From positions 1 to 64,000 of the forward strand of contig JASAND010018114.1 in the NCBI GenBank assembly GCA_030248195.1: 64,000 nt of DNA, read 5' to 3'. The notes beneath the pieces were generated by a model. It saw only the letters and a list, made by a program, of their open reading frames with translations, did not search any database and had not been told where the DNA came from. Source of the DNA: Trissonchulus latispiculum. Its lineage: Eukaryota; Nematoda; Enoplea; Enoplida; Ironidae. A program made the translations under genes and the position numbers. Positions 23,201-32,328 of this stretch are shown here, in pieces (positions within the stretch are counted from its first letter, which is position 1; the number at the start of each line of letters is the position of its first letter).

Positions 23201-25326
23201 AATGTTAAATCCAAATATCATAAAAATCAAAGTTCTTATGCAGCTTATATATTATAGGAAATGGGATTAATCTGTAATGAATTGGGCCTCACCTTGGATT
23301 GCATCCCGAAAGGAATGGAGGATTATCTAAGCTTCACTCTGAAAAAGAAAAGAGTCCGGAAACGACAACCTGACAACAATTTTATCAATGATGAAGCTGA
23401 TGATGACGATGAAGAAGAAAACGGAAATTGGAAGATTAAATTTATCGACACATTTCAGTTCCTGACCAGTTCACTTGAGACACTTGTAAACAACTTATCT
23501 AAGGAAAACCTCGAACTGTTCAAAGCTATGGCGAAAGAATTTGATGAAAACACATTGAAGTTATTGGTAAGAAAAGGAGTGTATCCTTACGACTATATGG
23601 ACAGTTGGGAGAAATTCAGCGAAAACCAGCTTCCCTCTAAGGATAGCTTTTGGAATCAGCTGAATTAGGAAGTCATCAAAGATGAGGATTATGAGCACGC
23701 ACTACACGTTTGGAAGGAGCTTTCTATAGAAAACCTTGGCCAATATCACGACCTATATTTAAAAACTGACGTCTTGCTATTAGCTGACGTTTTTCAGAGT
23801 TTTCGAAATTTTGCGCTACAACATTATGGGCTTGATCCAGCGCACTACTTTACTTTGCCGTCCTTTGCGGGATGCATGCTTCAAAATGACAAAAGTCTGG
23901 CTTGAGCTGCTTCAAGATCCAAATATGTACTTATTCTTTGAAAAAGGTATTAGAGGTGGTATTTCTATGATCTCCCATCGATTTGCTAAAGCCAATAACC
24001 CTCAAGTACCCGGATTCGATCCTTCAAAACCAAATTCCTGGATAATGTACCTTGACGCAAACAATCTGTATGGATGGACAATGGTCCAGAAACTACCTGT
24101 GAAAGACTTCCGCTGGTTAAGTCGACAAGAAATTGATGTCATTGACTGGCTTAATCAAAGTGATAATCAGAATTGTGGTTATGTCCTTGAAGTCGATCTC
24201 GCCTAACCCCAACAACTCCATGATTTACATAATGGTTATCCCCTCGCCCCCGAGATGCTACGAATTACTGGAGAAATGTTAAGTCCTTTTGCCCAATCAC
24301 CTTGCGAAGACCTTGGAACAACTCCATCGAAGGTTGAAAAATTAGTTCCAAACCTTCGTCCCAAAACCAACTATATTATTCATTACCGCAACCTGCGTCT
24401 GTATCTCAAACTTGGATTGAAGCTAACTCATATTCATAGGGTCCTTAGGTTTGATCAACGTCCTTGGATGAAGCCATATATTGAATTTAATACTGAAATG
24501 AGAAAAAATGCTAAAAGCGATTTTGAAAAAGATTTATTTAAGCTTCTAAATAATGCGGTATTTGGGAAAACAATGGAGAACGTACGAGCTTACCAATCCG
24601 TAGAGCTTGTGACAACCGAACGGAAGTTTGTAAAACTGACAGCTAAGCCTAGATTTAATCGCTTTTTTTCTATCGCAATCTGTATTTTCTGAAGAATTAG
24701 TAGCTGTTTCAATGAATCGAGTTTCTGTAAAGTTATGCAAACCTATTTATGTTGGATTTAGTGTCCTTGATCTATCCAAATACCTCATGTATGATTTCCA
24801 CTATAATTATGTTGTAAATACCTACGGTTCAAATGCAAAATTATTGTTTACTGATACTGATTCCTTGTGTTATTGTATTTATGCTGATAATATATACAAG
24901 AACATGTATTGTGATATTGCGTTATTTGATACGAGTGACTATTCACCATCTCATTTTCTTCATTCTACTCAAAATAAGAAAGTTTTGGGTAAAATGAAAG
25001 ACGAGACGGCTGGGAGTCCAATTAGTGAATTTTGTGGCCTGCGTGCCAAAATGTATAGTTTTGTATGTGAAGGTATTGATAAAAAACGTGCAAAAGGTAT
25101 AAAAAAGAATGTTGTAAGGAAATGTATTGCCCATGCCGACTATGTAAATACTTTGCAGCAGCGAACATCTATGTACCATAATATGAATTTGATTAGGAGT
25201 AATTTGCATCAATTGTATAGCGTGCATTTGAACAAAATTAGTTTGTCTTGTTATGATGATAAGCGATATTTGCTTGATGATGGCGTATCTAGTTATGCTT
25301 ATGGTCACTATAGAATAAACTATTAA
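20224..25326 (+). pseudogene. Protein-primed family B DNA polymerase with N-terminal C2H2 fingers; interrupted by introns, stops and frameshifts
   Basis: This would replicate element B. Exon 1 (20224-20322) starts ATG and encodes one C2H2 finger (FQCPHC...RHIKWKH). A phase-0 intron (20323-21297, gtatgg to ttttcag) leads into two further fingers (CQNCDRSF, CSVCSKSF) and then the polymerase body. Further GT-AG gaps lie at 22485-22606 and 22820-22934, each where the intact polymerase of element A is continuous; a third at about 23152-23257 is one base out of phase. Conserved parts: exonuclease YADFECL after 22607, an HNH/endonuclease VII-like RDHCHICG near 23010, motif A DANNLYGW near 24060, motif B LLNNAVFGKTMENV near 24545, and TDTDS near 24853. 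Breaks: frameshifts near 21950, 22980, 23870 and 24665; stops at 22050, 23666 and 24204. It is non-functional as it stands. Confidence 0.85.
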
Positions 25327-25354
25327 AGACTTACTCATTACAAATTTACCAAAA

Positions 25355-26396
25355 ATGGATAAAATCTACTATAGCTTGAAGGAGCCAGGATCGTTAAGTA
25401 GCATCGAAAAGCTTTACAAAGCTGCAAAAGCAGCAAGATTGAATGTCAGCAGAAAAGAATTGTGAAAGAATGGCTGCTGAGTCAAGAAGCCTATACGCTG
25501 CATAAGCTGCGCCATCTAAATTTCAAACGTCGTCGAATAATTACCAAGGGATTAGATGATCTGTGGCAAATGGACCTTGCTGATATGAGTAGTGTAGCTA
25601 AATGGAATGATGGCTTTAAATATATTTTAGTTGTTATAGATACATTTAGTAAATTTTTGTGGGCACTTCCAGTAAAGGATAAAAAACCAGAAACCTAGCT
25701 GCGTTTTCTCAAATTCCTCGTACACCTCAGCATCTGATGACGGATAAGGGAGGAGAATTTTTAAACTCAAAATTAAAAAATTATTGTGCTGACAAAGGAA
25801 TTATATACTATACCAGTCAAAATCCAGATACTAAAGCAGCTATTGCAGAAAGAGTTATCAGAACGCTGAAAGGAAAAATTTATAAATATTTTACTCATTC
25901 AAACTCTTGGCGATATGTTGATGTATTGGAAGATTTAGTCATCTCGTACAATAATTCAAAACATCGTAGTATAGGAATGGCACCAGTTGAGGTTAGCGAT
26001 ACCAACGAAGATGAAGTTAGAGCAAAATTATTTCCTCCAAAAAATCGAACAGTACGTTATAAATTTAAGCTAGGAGATTTGGTTAGGATTACGAAGGAGC
26101 GAGGAGTTTTTCAAAAAGGTTACTTACCACTATGGACGAGAGAAATCTTTTCAATTAGTGAACAAATTCCTAATGATCCAGTTGTTTATAAAATAAAAGA
26201 TGCTAATGATGAAGAAATCGTTGGGACCTTTTACGAGCCAGAACTTCAGAAAATTATACAAGCTGATAACGTCTATAAAGTTGAAAAAGTTTTAAGAAAA
26301 CGAAAATACAAAGGAAAAGTACAATATCTTGTAAAATGGTTGGGATACCCTTCATCGATGAATTCTTGGATTAACGAAGAAGATATTGCCGGCTGA
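25355..26396 (+). pseudogene. Retroviral-type integrase with C-terminal chromodomain, frameshifted
   Basis: This enzyme inserts Polinton DNA by cutting and joining ends. The start MDKIYYSLKEPGS matches LEKIYYDPQSPAA of the element A integrase. The catalytic core is recognisable: LWQMDLADM (first Asp), MTDKGGEFLN (second Asp), then IAERVIRTLKG (Glu). A chromodomain closes it (YKVEKVLRKRK, YLVKWLGYP, SMNSWI), a domain thought to target chromatin. Frameshifts near 25455 and 25695 split it into three frames. Its TGA stop is supplied by the first unit of the following 7-bp minisatellite, so the end of the protein may have been altered when that array arose. It lies just downstream of the polymerase, as the second plus-strand gene of element B. 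Confidence 0.9.
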
Positions 26397-26678
26397 CGAC
26401 TGACGACTGACGGCTGACGGCTTACGGCTGACGACTTACGGCTGACGGCTTACGGCTGACGACTGACGGCTGACGGCTTACGGCTGACGGCTTACGGCTG
26501 ACGGCTTACGGCTGACGGCTTACAGCTGACGGCTTACGGCTTACGGCTGACGACTGACGGCTGACGGCTTACGGCTTACGGCTGACGGCTGACGGCTGAC
26601 GGCTGACGACTGACGGCTTACGGCTGACGGCTGACGGCTGACGGCTTACGGCTTACGGCTGACGGCTGACGGCTGACG
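26391..26678. repeat. 7-bp minisatellite (CTGACGG / CTTACGG / CTGACGA)
   Basis: About forty head-to-tail 7-bp units mixing three variants fill the gap between integrase and ATPase genes. The integrase stop codon falls in the first unit. Confidence 0.95.
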
Positions 26679-26723
26679 TCTTAAAAATATAAAAGTAGTA
26701 AAATAATAATTGCAGCATCCAAT

Positions 26724-27407
26724 ATGCATAAGTGCAATAGTTGTAGTAAAGAATTCAAGCATCGACAAAGCTTGCACAAACATCAAAAGTCACACGATTT
26801 GAAAGAGCCAATCTTTAAATTTCATGCGCCTTTTACAATGATTGTTAGTGGAATGACTGGTTCAGGAAAAACCAAATGGGTGATTGATATGATAAAAAGC
26901 AAGTTGATTGATCCTATGCCGACAAATATTATGATTTGTTACAGTATGCTTCAGCAAGTTTACAGTGACATACCTGCTACTTTGCATGAACGGTTTCCTG
27001 ATGAGTTGCCTGAGAAGGATACTTTGCTTATACTGGACGATTTGATGGCCGAAGTAGGAGATAAACAAATCACTCAGCTTTTCACTAAGATGAGGCATGT
27101 GAACGTGAGCACTATTTTCATTGTGCAAAACTTGTACTTTGAATCAAAATATATGCGTACAGTTTCCCGCAATGCTCAGTATATCATACTGTTCCCAAAC
27201 TATAGAGATGTTTCAATGATTGCGACAATTGGTAGACAAATGTTTCCAAACAAAAAAGATTTTCTGCCAGAAGCCTTTGAAATGGCAACAAAGCAAACTT
27301 TCGGATACCTGGTTCTTAATTTAAAGCCAGGTAGTGATTCAAAATTAAGAGTACTTAGTGGTATCCTGCCAGCAGAAAAGCCTTATGCCTATCTTCCAAG
27401 AATATAA
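26724..27407 (+). CDS. A32/FtsK-like DNA packaging ATPase with fused N-terminal C2H2 finger
   Basis: An intact 227-residue frame. Residues 3-23 form one C2H2 finger (HKCNSCSKEF...HKHQKSH). The P-loop GMTGSGKT is at about 42-49 and the Walker B TLLILDDLM at about 99-107. After it come a sensor-like TIFIVQNLYF and RNAQYIILFPNYRD, as in A32-type ATPases that pump genomes into capsids of Polintons, adintoviruses and nucleocytoplasmic large viruses. The element A homologue shows the same middle and C-terminal blocks (VVLDDLM, NSQYIVLMKNP, RQMYPG). A DNA-binding finger on the packaging motor is unusual to my knowledge; it might help select the genome. It begins a run of closely packed plus-strand genes. 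Confidence 0.9.
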   Translation: MHKCNSCSKEFKHRQSLHKHQKSHDLKEPIFKFHAPFTMIVSGMTGSGKTKWVIDMIKSKLIDPMPTNIMICYSMLQQVYSDIPATLHERFPDELPEKDTLLILDDLMAEVGDKQITQLFTKMRHVNVSTIFIVQNLYFESKYMRTVSRNAQYIILFPNYRDVSMIATIGRQMFPNKKDFLPEAFEMATKQTFGYLVLNLKPGSDSKLRVLSGILPAEKPYAYLPRI

Positions 27408-27437
27408 AAGGTCAATAGTTTAGCTGAAATTTGAAAA

Positions 27438-27740
27438 ATGGCTCAAAAACATATTCATACCCTAACATTTTTGAAATCAGCGCCACAAACTGTTGTAAAT
27501 GTGACTGTATCATCTTGTCCGATTGATTTGATTAATGCTTTTGCAGAAGTTGCATTCAACGCACTGTATGGTGATTTTGCATTAAACCCGTCAGATATAT
27601 CCAAGTTGAGAAAATTTAAAAAAGATATTCTCATTCTAGCAGACAAGAAAGTGGCAATTGTTACTAAACGGAAAACTCTTAAAAGGGATCAACTAGTGCA
27701 TATATTGCTTGAAGTTATGCTAAAATGGCTAAACGATTAG
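27438..27740 (+). CDS. Small conserved Polinton protein, 100 residues
   Basis: It sits 30 bp after the ATPase gene and overlaps the next gene by 16 bp. The N-terminal half is hydrophobic/helical with FAEVAFNALYGDFALN, followed by a basic stretch (SKLRKFKKDILILADKKVA). It matches in position and general pattern the 98-residue basic protein at 45468-45764 in element A (GNVKISQKDKKRLARYKHAL), but lacks the C-terminal GGFLPALLGP segment. In other Polintons small proteins of this type are presumed virion or core components. The function is unknown. Confidence 0.6.
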   Translation: MAQKHIHTLTFLKSAPQTVVNVTVSSCPIDLINAFAEVAFNALYGDFALNPSDISKLRKFKKDILILADKKVAIVTKRKTLKRDQLVHILLEVMLKWLND

Positions 27741-28108
27741 CTCTGATTCCTTCTTCTCCAGTGAAAACAGCACAAGAAGCGATTCAACCTGTTGTGAAAA
27801 TAGTGGAAGAGGAAGGGGCGTCTAACTTAGTCCCACTTTTTCCTAAACATTTACGCAATAAGGCCTCTTTATTCTTGCAACATGTTAATGTTGAAACAGA
27901 CGCAAACGGACGAGTTATTTATCCTGACAAAACAATCGGTTCAAATTTGTATGATCTGGTGAGATATTTTATAACACCTGCTAACTTTAGCCCACAGCGA
28001 CCTCTGGATGCTCCTAAATTTGAACAGTTTCTTGCATCTGTACCCAAAGCAGCATTGGGTGTTGGTCGTACTTCCGAACCGATCAAGTGGTTAAAATATG
28101 AAACCTAG
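27725..28108 (+). CDS. Conserved Polinton core-type protein, 127 residues
   Basis: An open frame from ATG overlapping the previous gene. It aligns with the middle and C-terminal part of the 175-residue protein of element A (44910-45437): FPKHLRNKASLFLQHV with LPPTLQQKGRHLIEHI, then GRVIYPDKTIGSNLYDLV with GEIEYQGQPAVGSRIYDLI. The shared block (N/S-G-x-I-x-Y, G-S-x-x-Y-D-L-I) recurs in many Polintons; I infer a scaffold or core role without proof. This copy lacks about 80 N-terminal residues present in A and the basic C-terminus. It is followed by 73 bp without a gene. Confidence 0.65.
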   Translation: MAKRLALIPSSPVKTAQEAIQPVVKIVEEEGASNLVPLFPKHLRNKASLFLQHVNVETDANGRVIYPDKTIGSNLYDLVRYFITPANFSPQRPLDAPKFEQFLASVPKAALGVGRTSEPIKWLKYET

Positions 28109-28181
28109 CACACTGATGCAGCACTAGGAAAAGAAAAGTTGAATTGTGAAGCAAAAACAAGAATTGTTTTTTCGTTAAAAA

Positions 28182-29034
28182 ATGCCTACCTACTATTGCC
28201 TTAGCTTAGACAACCAGCCAATGGTTGTGTTTCATTCTGGCTGGTCACCATTTAGTAATTTCCACATTGCACCTTTTACGTTGGCTGGCATTGAATACAA
28301 CTGTGTTGAACAATACTATCAAAGCGAGAAGGCCAAATTCTTTAATGATGTCAAGAGTACATAATAACTAAGAGTGTGACAAGCGTCACGCTCTTAGTTA
28401 TCAAGCGAAAAACATCATCTGCACAATAACGGCTGACCCCCCCCCACAACTGAGTATGTGCACTTCAAATATTTTTGCCCGCTATGCCTACGTTCTAAAG
28501 CTCGCTACAGACGCACATTGAACCAACTGACTAGTTGTGTTTTTGAGCTTTAGAACGTAGGCATAGCGGGCAAAAATATTTGAAGTGCACATACTCAGTT
28601 GTGGGGGGGGGTCAGGTGTTATTGTGCAGATGATGTTTTTCGCTTGATAACGAAGAGCGTGACGCTTGTCACACTCTTAGTTATTATGTACTCTTGATGA
28701 TGTGTACACTTATCGTGAGATTATCAAAGCCAAATCACCTCGCGTTCACAAACAACTTGCAAAAGGGATCAAAGGATTTAATAAAGATAAGTGGATGATT
28801 GTTGCTGAAGATATTATGCTTATGGGTCTGAGAGCGAAGTTTGCTCAGAATCAACGGCAACGTGAGCTGTTGATAGAAACTAAAGATTGTACCATTGCTG
28901 AAGCTTCAAAGTGGGATACATATTGGGGTATTGGATTGGACATTAACGATGAAAGGGTTATAAATATAAATGACTGGCCTGGAGAAAACATACTTGGTCA
29001 ATTATTAATGCGTGTTAGAAATGAATATCGTTAA
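28182..29034 (+). pseudogene. NADAR-superfamily (YbiA-like) gene split by a fold-back insertion
   Basis: The N-terminal part (28182-28350) has FHSGWSPFSNFHIAPF, YNCVEQYYQSEKA and FFND. The C-terminal part (28703-29034) has SPRVHKQLAKGIKGFN, AKFAQNQRQRELLIETKD, YWGIGLDIND and WPGENILGQLLMRVR. These are signature blocks of the NADAR family (YbiA, DUF1768), which act on ADP-ribose or riboflavin-precursor N-glycosidic bonds and often sit in anti-phage and NAD-related systems. A 347-bp fold-back element with a TGATG duplication lies between, and the two parts are in the same frame once the insert and one duplication copy are discounted, so the gene was whole before the insertion. The end overlaps the TBP-like gene start (29021). 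In a virus it might counter ADP-ribosylation or NAD-based immunity; this is inference. Confidence 0.85.
28351..28697. mobile_element. Fold-back MITE inside the NADAR gene
   Basis: It starts tcaagagtacataataacta and ends with the reverse complement; arms of about 145 bp surround a short spacer near 28500-28540. It is flanked by TGATG (28346-28350 and 28698-28702). Each arm has a run of eight to nine C or G. No coding capacity. Confidence 0.9.
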
Positions 29035-29536
29035 TGTAATAGTAACTGCTGATTTTAACTGTAATATAGATTTGTACAGTTTACCTAATGTAAAGTATAA
29101 TCCAAAACGTTTTAGTGCTGCAACTTTGAAATTGTCTTGTACCTGTCAAATTTTTTGTAATGGTCGTATTGTATGTCTTGGTGCCAAATCTGTTAATAAA
29201 GCTTATGAAGCTATCAAAGAGTGTGCTGTGTTTTTGACTAGATTAGGCTATCTTGTGCAATCATGGGAGCTGAAAATACAAAATATTGTCGGAACTTGTG
29301 ATGTAGGCAGAAAACTTGATCAGTCTTGGATATATAGCTACTTACGAAAAAACTACACATTAAATTTCACTCCCGAAACATTTCCAGCAATTACTTTGGA
29401 ACTAAAAGCGGGTAGTACTGCGCTTATTTTTAGTGGAAAATGTGTAATTACTGGTAATAAATCTCTACAGCAGCTAAACCAATCACATAAGGAATTGATA
29501 AAAGTTATAAAAGCAAGTAATCTGTCGATTTTATAA
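29021..29536 (+). CDS. TATA-binding-protein-like factor, two TBP repeats
   Basis: About 171 residues, covering the two-repeat TBP core. Repeat 1: NIVNVIVTADFNCNIDLYSL, NVKYNPKRFSAATLKL, then IFCNGRIVCLGAKSVNKAYE. Repeat 2: LKIQNIVGTCDVGRKLDQ, FTPETFPAITLEL, TALIFSGKCVITGNKS. These are the diagnostic TBP signatures: NPKRFxA, the (F/S)GxxxxTG strand after ALIF in each half, and KIQNxVGxCDV. Cellular TBP cores are about 180 residues, so this one is nearly full length but very divergent, and the acidic N-terminal arm is absent. The ATG at 29021 is chosen because it starts at NIVN; it overlaps the end of the NADAR gene. It should bind a TATA-like DNA, perhaps directing late viral transcription. 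Element A carries an orthologue (47495-47998). Confidence 0.88.
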   Translation: MNIVNVIVTADFNCNIDLYSLPNVKYNPKRFSAATLKLSCTCQIFCNGRIVCLGAKSVNKAYEAIKECAVFLTRLGYLVQSWELKIQNIVGTCDVGRKLDQSWIYSYLRKNYTLNFTPETFPAITLELKAGSTALIFSGKCVITGNKSLQQLNQSHKELIKVIKASNLSIL

Positions 29537-29538
29537 AA

Positions 29539-29871
29539 ATGGAATTTGTGACAATAGTTAAGCCGCTTAATGAAATGAAAATCCAACTTGCTACGCCTGT
29601 AGAAGCAAGTCAAATATCACTTCAAACAGTCATACTGCCTATTGATGAATGGGTTATGATTCAGGTAGAGTTCATTGAGCCTCAAATTTTCAATGGAAAC
29701 TACGTCCCGCTACTATGCATTGCTCGTTCAGAGTATCAATCAAGCACTCTAGTGTTTCATGCAACTCGTCAAAGTACAATCGATAGAATTGAAGTATCTA
29801 TTTCTGATCTTCGTGGACAGCTTGTGACAAGTGAAGAGTTGGGGCTGGTTGAAATGATACTAAAAGCTTAA
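29539..29871 (+). CDS. Small beta-rich protein, minor-capsid-like
   Basis: A 110-residue frame two bases after the TBP-like stop codon. Its C-terminal part (STIDRIEVSISDLRGQLV) resembles the ends of the two element A proteins at 42244-43790 (NSIKVHINNHIGRSVHFEYG and DSIEIHIKDDHGMAVDFEYG), which I take as penton-like minor capsid proteins. It is less than half their length. It lies between the TBP-like gene and the basic protein that precedes the capsid gene. A jelly-roll fold is plausible but not shown. Confidence 0.5.
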   Translation: MEFVTIVKPLNEMKIQLATPVEASQISLQTVILPIDEWVMIQVEFIEPQIFNGNYVPLLCIARSEYQSSTLVFHATRQSTIDRIEVSISDLRGQLVTSEELGLVEMILKA

Positions 29872-29902
29872 AAGTGTTAATATTACTGGTTTGGGAATCA
29901 CA

Positions 29903-30046
29903 ATGTTTCCAATAAGGTTTAAGCAAATTAATTCTGACGCAAGGAATATTAACGAATACAAGAAGAAAGTGGCTTCCAAGAAAAAAGCAACTGTTAAGAA
30001 AAAGTATAAAAGTAAGAAAAAGAGTACAAGGAAAACAAACTTCTAA
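29903..30046 (+). CDS. Lys-rich small protein, 47 residues (DNA-condensing candidate)
   Basis: The frame begins MFPIRFKQINSDARN and then becomes almost all Lys/Arg/Ser/Thr (KKKVASKKKATVKKKYKSKK). The TAA stop overlaps the capsid ATG (TAATG), a compact arrangement suggesting linked expression. The position just before the capsid gene and the composition resemble small core proteins that package DNA in adenovirus-like virions; this is inference. It is too short for family assignment. Confidence 0.55.
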   Translation: MFPIRFKQINSDARNINEYKKKVASKKKATVKKKYKSKKKSTRKTNF

Positions 30047-31333
30047 TGGCTACATGTGGAAATAAACTGCTTGAATGGAACACCCCAGTTCCTGTTCACG
30101 AAGATGTTATAAGCTCACAGTTGGTTGAAGTACCCTGCACTACAGCCCTTCCTCGCTCAGATCTTAACAACATTGAATTAAAAATCGATAAAACAGATAC
30201 TTTTGTTGATCTGACTTCTTGTTTTTTATTCATCAGAGCTCAAGAAGTACTTAAAAAAGATGGGACACAGTTAGCTGAAATCGATAAAACAGGACCAATC
30301 AATAACTTAGGCTACTCAATGTGGTCCAGCGTAGACTGCCTCATTTCCGACCAATCAATTACATTGAAAAATCCGTATTATCCTTGGTTATCCTATTTGT
30401 TATGTCTAGTCAATTATACAAAACCTGAAAAAGATGCGCTGCTTTGTGGGGCAATGTATGAACAAGACTCTCCTTTGTTTTTTGACATTAACTTGGATGG
30501 AGGTGCCCCTCCAATAGTCGTAAATGAAGGCTTAGAAAAACGATACGATAGAATTAGAGATTCCAAAATTTTCACATTATACACCAGGGTATTTACAGAT
30601 ACAATATTAATGCCAAAACTGCTACCTCCACAAACTGAAGTGAGTTTCATCTTCAAGCGTTCTGAACCGAATTTAATATTCATTGGTAAAAAAAGTGGAG
30701 TGTATTTTAAAAATATCAGATGCCAAAATGTTTGTATCTCGAATTAAGTTGAGTGATCAGGCACTGATACAACATAACAAAATTCTAAATTCTACAGGTT
30801 GCACATATCCGGCTCTTCGCTACGATACTAAATGTCGTACACTCTCTATTGGAGAACAAAATCTGGATTGGGTACCTTATAGTGGTTCCCTTCCAAACGT
30901 CTTCATGGTGAAACAGTCAGCGTATAATGGTTCTTTGCAAAATAATCCATTTTACTTTTTGGATTTTGGTGCTCAACGAATCTATGTTTATAAAAACGAA
31001 ATGCTCCTTCCTCATTCAACTCCACTCCAAACTCTTGGAGAATATAAGTATCCAAATTTGTTTATGGAATTTCTTAGAGGTTTAAACTATAACAATATTG
31101 ATCCTGGGTTTAAGTGGGATGACTACAGAGGCGGATTCTTCATTACGTGCGTTGACTTGACTCCTGATCATTCCGCTGATTGCAACTATATTAGTCCCGA
31201 GCAATATGGGACAATTAGAATTAAAATTGACTATAAAGAAGCTTTGGATGCATCAATTGTCGTTTTCTGTGCAGCTGAATATAATGCACCAAGAGTTAAT
31301 AATAGCAAGAGTACGACACCGTACCCTTGCTAG
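30046..31333 (+). pseudogene. Major capsid (F54H12.2-like) gene, frameshifted, 3' end replaced by a fold-back element
   Basis: The first frame (30046-30747) has LPRSDLNNIELKIDKTD, GYSMWSSVDCLISDQ and ILMPKLLPPQTEVSFIFKR. A second frame (from about 30685 to 31333) carries the rest: SAYNGSLQNNPFYFLDFG, then FLRGLNYNNIDPG, then GFFITCVDLTPDHSAD. These align with SEAFNGSQKHNPLEFQHC and YTIFAFDLTPDNIDT of the element A capsid. The frame change falls at an A7 run near 30690, a likely slippage or sequencing-error site. The last about ten codons read into the fold-back element at 31312-31772, so the native C-terminus is lost. Length before breakage fits the 439-residue homologue. It would form the virion shell. 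Confidence 0.75.
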
Positions 31334-31772
31334 TGTAATTGGCCTGTCATATGCTCGGAACATTAAGGCCGAAATCTCGGGGGGGTCACGGTTAACACAG
31401 TTAACCATGTGTTTATATGCGTTTGAACTAAAATGAATCTGATTGGCTAATCCCCTACCTTATGTCAAAATTACGTGTATAAGCTGACCCCCCCGAGATC
31501 TCGGGGGGGCTCAGCTTAACGTTGTTAAGCGTGTGTTTATATGCGTTTTAACTGAAATGCATTTGATTGGTTACTTAGCTATCGTAGCCCTCACCAGTGC
31601 ATTTCAATAGCAGCAGCTAAGCAGCCAATCAGATTCATTTTAGTTCAAACGCATATAAACACATGGTTAACTGTTAACCGTGACCCCCCCGAGATTTCGG
31701 CCTTAATGTGCCGAGCATCTGACAGGCCAATTACACTAGGAAGAGTCCCGTGTCGTACTCTTCCTATCATCT
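31312..31772. mobile_element. Fold-back MITE at the 3' end of the capsid gene
   Basis: Left arm aagagtacgacaccgtaccc... and tagtgtaattggcctgtc pair with gacaggccaattacactagg and cgtactctt on the right. Inner arms contain acatggttaactgttaaccg-type sequence. Runs of seven C/G and a perfect palindrome around ccgagatctcgg (near 31497) lie inside. The outer bases aagagtac are shared with the fold-back element in the NADAR gene, suggesting one family. No clear target duplication. Confidence 0.8.
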
Positions 31773-31880
31773 ACTCTTGAATGCACTCATGAAGCTTGAC
31801 AAAAATAGAAATCCTTCTTGGGAAAAGGTATAAAAGCAATTAACAAATTTGATGACATAAACGAAACATAAACATAAACG

Positions 31881-32276
31881 ATGGAGAAAAAAACGATACT
31901 TGTGATTTTTACGTCTGTTTCAGTAACGTTTTCATTCAGTGTGATTATTTTGACTTGTTTATGCGTACAGCGAAACATATCATTTCAGCCAGTAACAATT
32001 GAGATATTAGAAAACGGAAGTGTTGCTTTCGTTCAAAACTCGGCAAGAAAGGTATTGACAATGAAACAATTCTATAAGTTTCAACATTTCATTGATGACT
32101 GTGCTAACCATCGTTGTATACTGAATAAGACTGAGAGCTTACTGTGTCCATATGTAGCTACAGGTAGTAGTTGGACGCTGTGTATGGCTGATGATAAGCA
32201 AATTATGTTTGGGTGGCTTGAACAATTTACTTTGTCTCGAGAAATATTGCTTAAAATAAAACAATTACGGTTTTAA
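31881..32276 (+). CDS. Membrane protein with Cys-rich ectodomain, 131 residues
   Basis: A hydrophobic segment (about residues 6-30, ILVIFTSVSVTFSFSVIILT) is followed by an ectodomain with spaced cysteines. It aligns with the 149-residue protein of element A (46872-47321): QFYKFQHFIDDCANHRC with SFHEIRQFIYNCLNFQC, then LCPYVATGSSWTLCM with PCPYTSTYNETTLCL, ending in an aromatic block. Because it is conserved between two diverged elements and single-pass, it could be an envelope or cell-surface protein, but no function is known. It carries an N-glycosylation site (NKT). Confidence 0.65.
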   Translation: MEKKTILVIFTSVSVTFSFSVIILTCLCVQRNISFQPVTIEILENGSVAFVQNSARKVLTMKQFYKFQHFIDDCANHRCILNKTESLLCPYVATGSSWTLCMADDKQIMFGWLEQFTLSREILLKIKQLRF

Positions 32277-32328
32277 AGATCCTTCCGTTCTGGTAATGCA
32301 TTTTTTTATATCTCATCCCATTTTTTAA

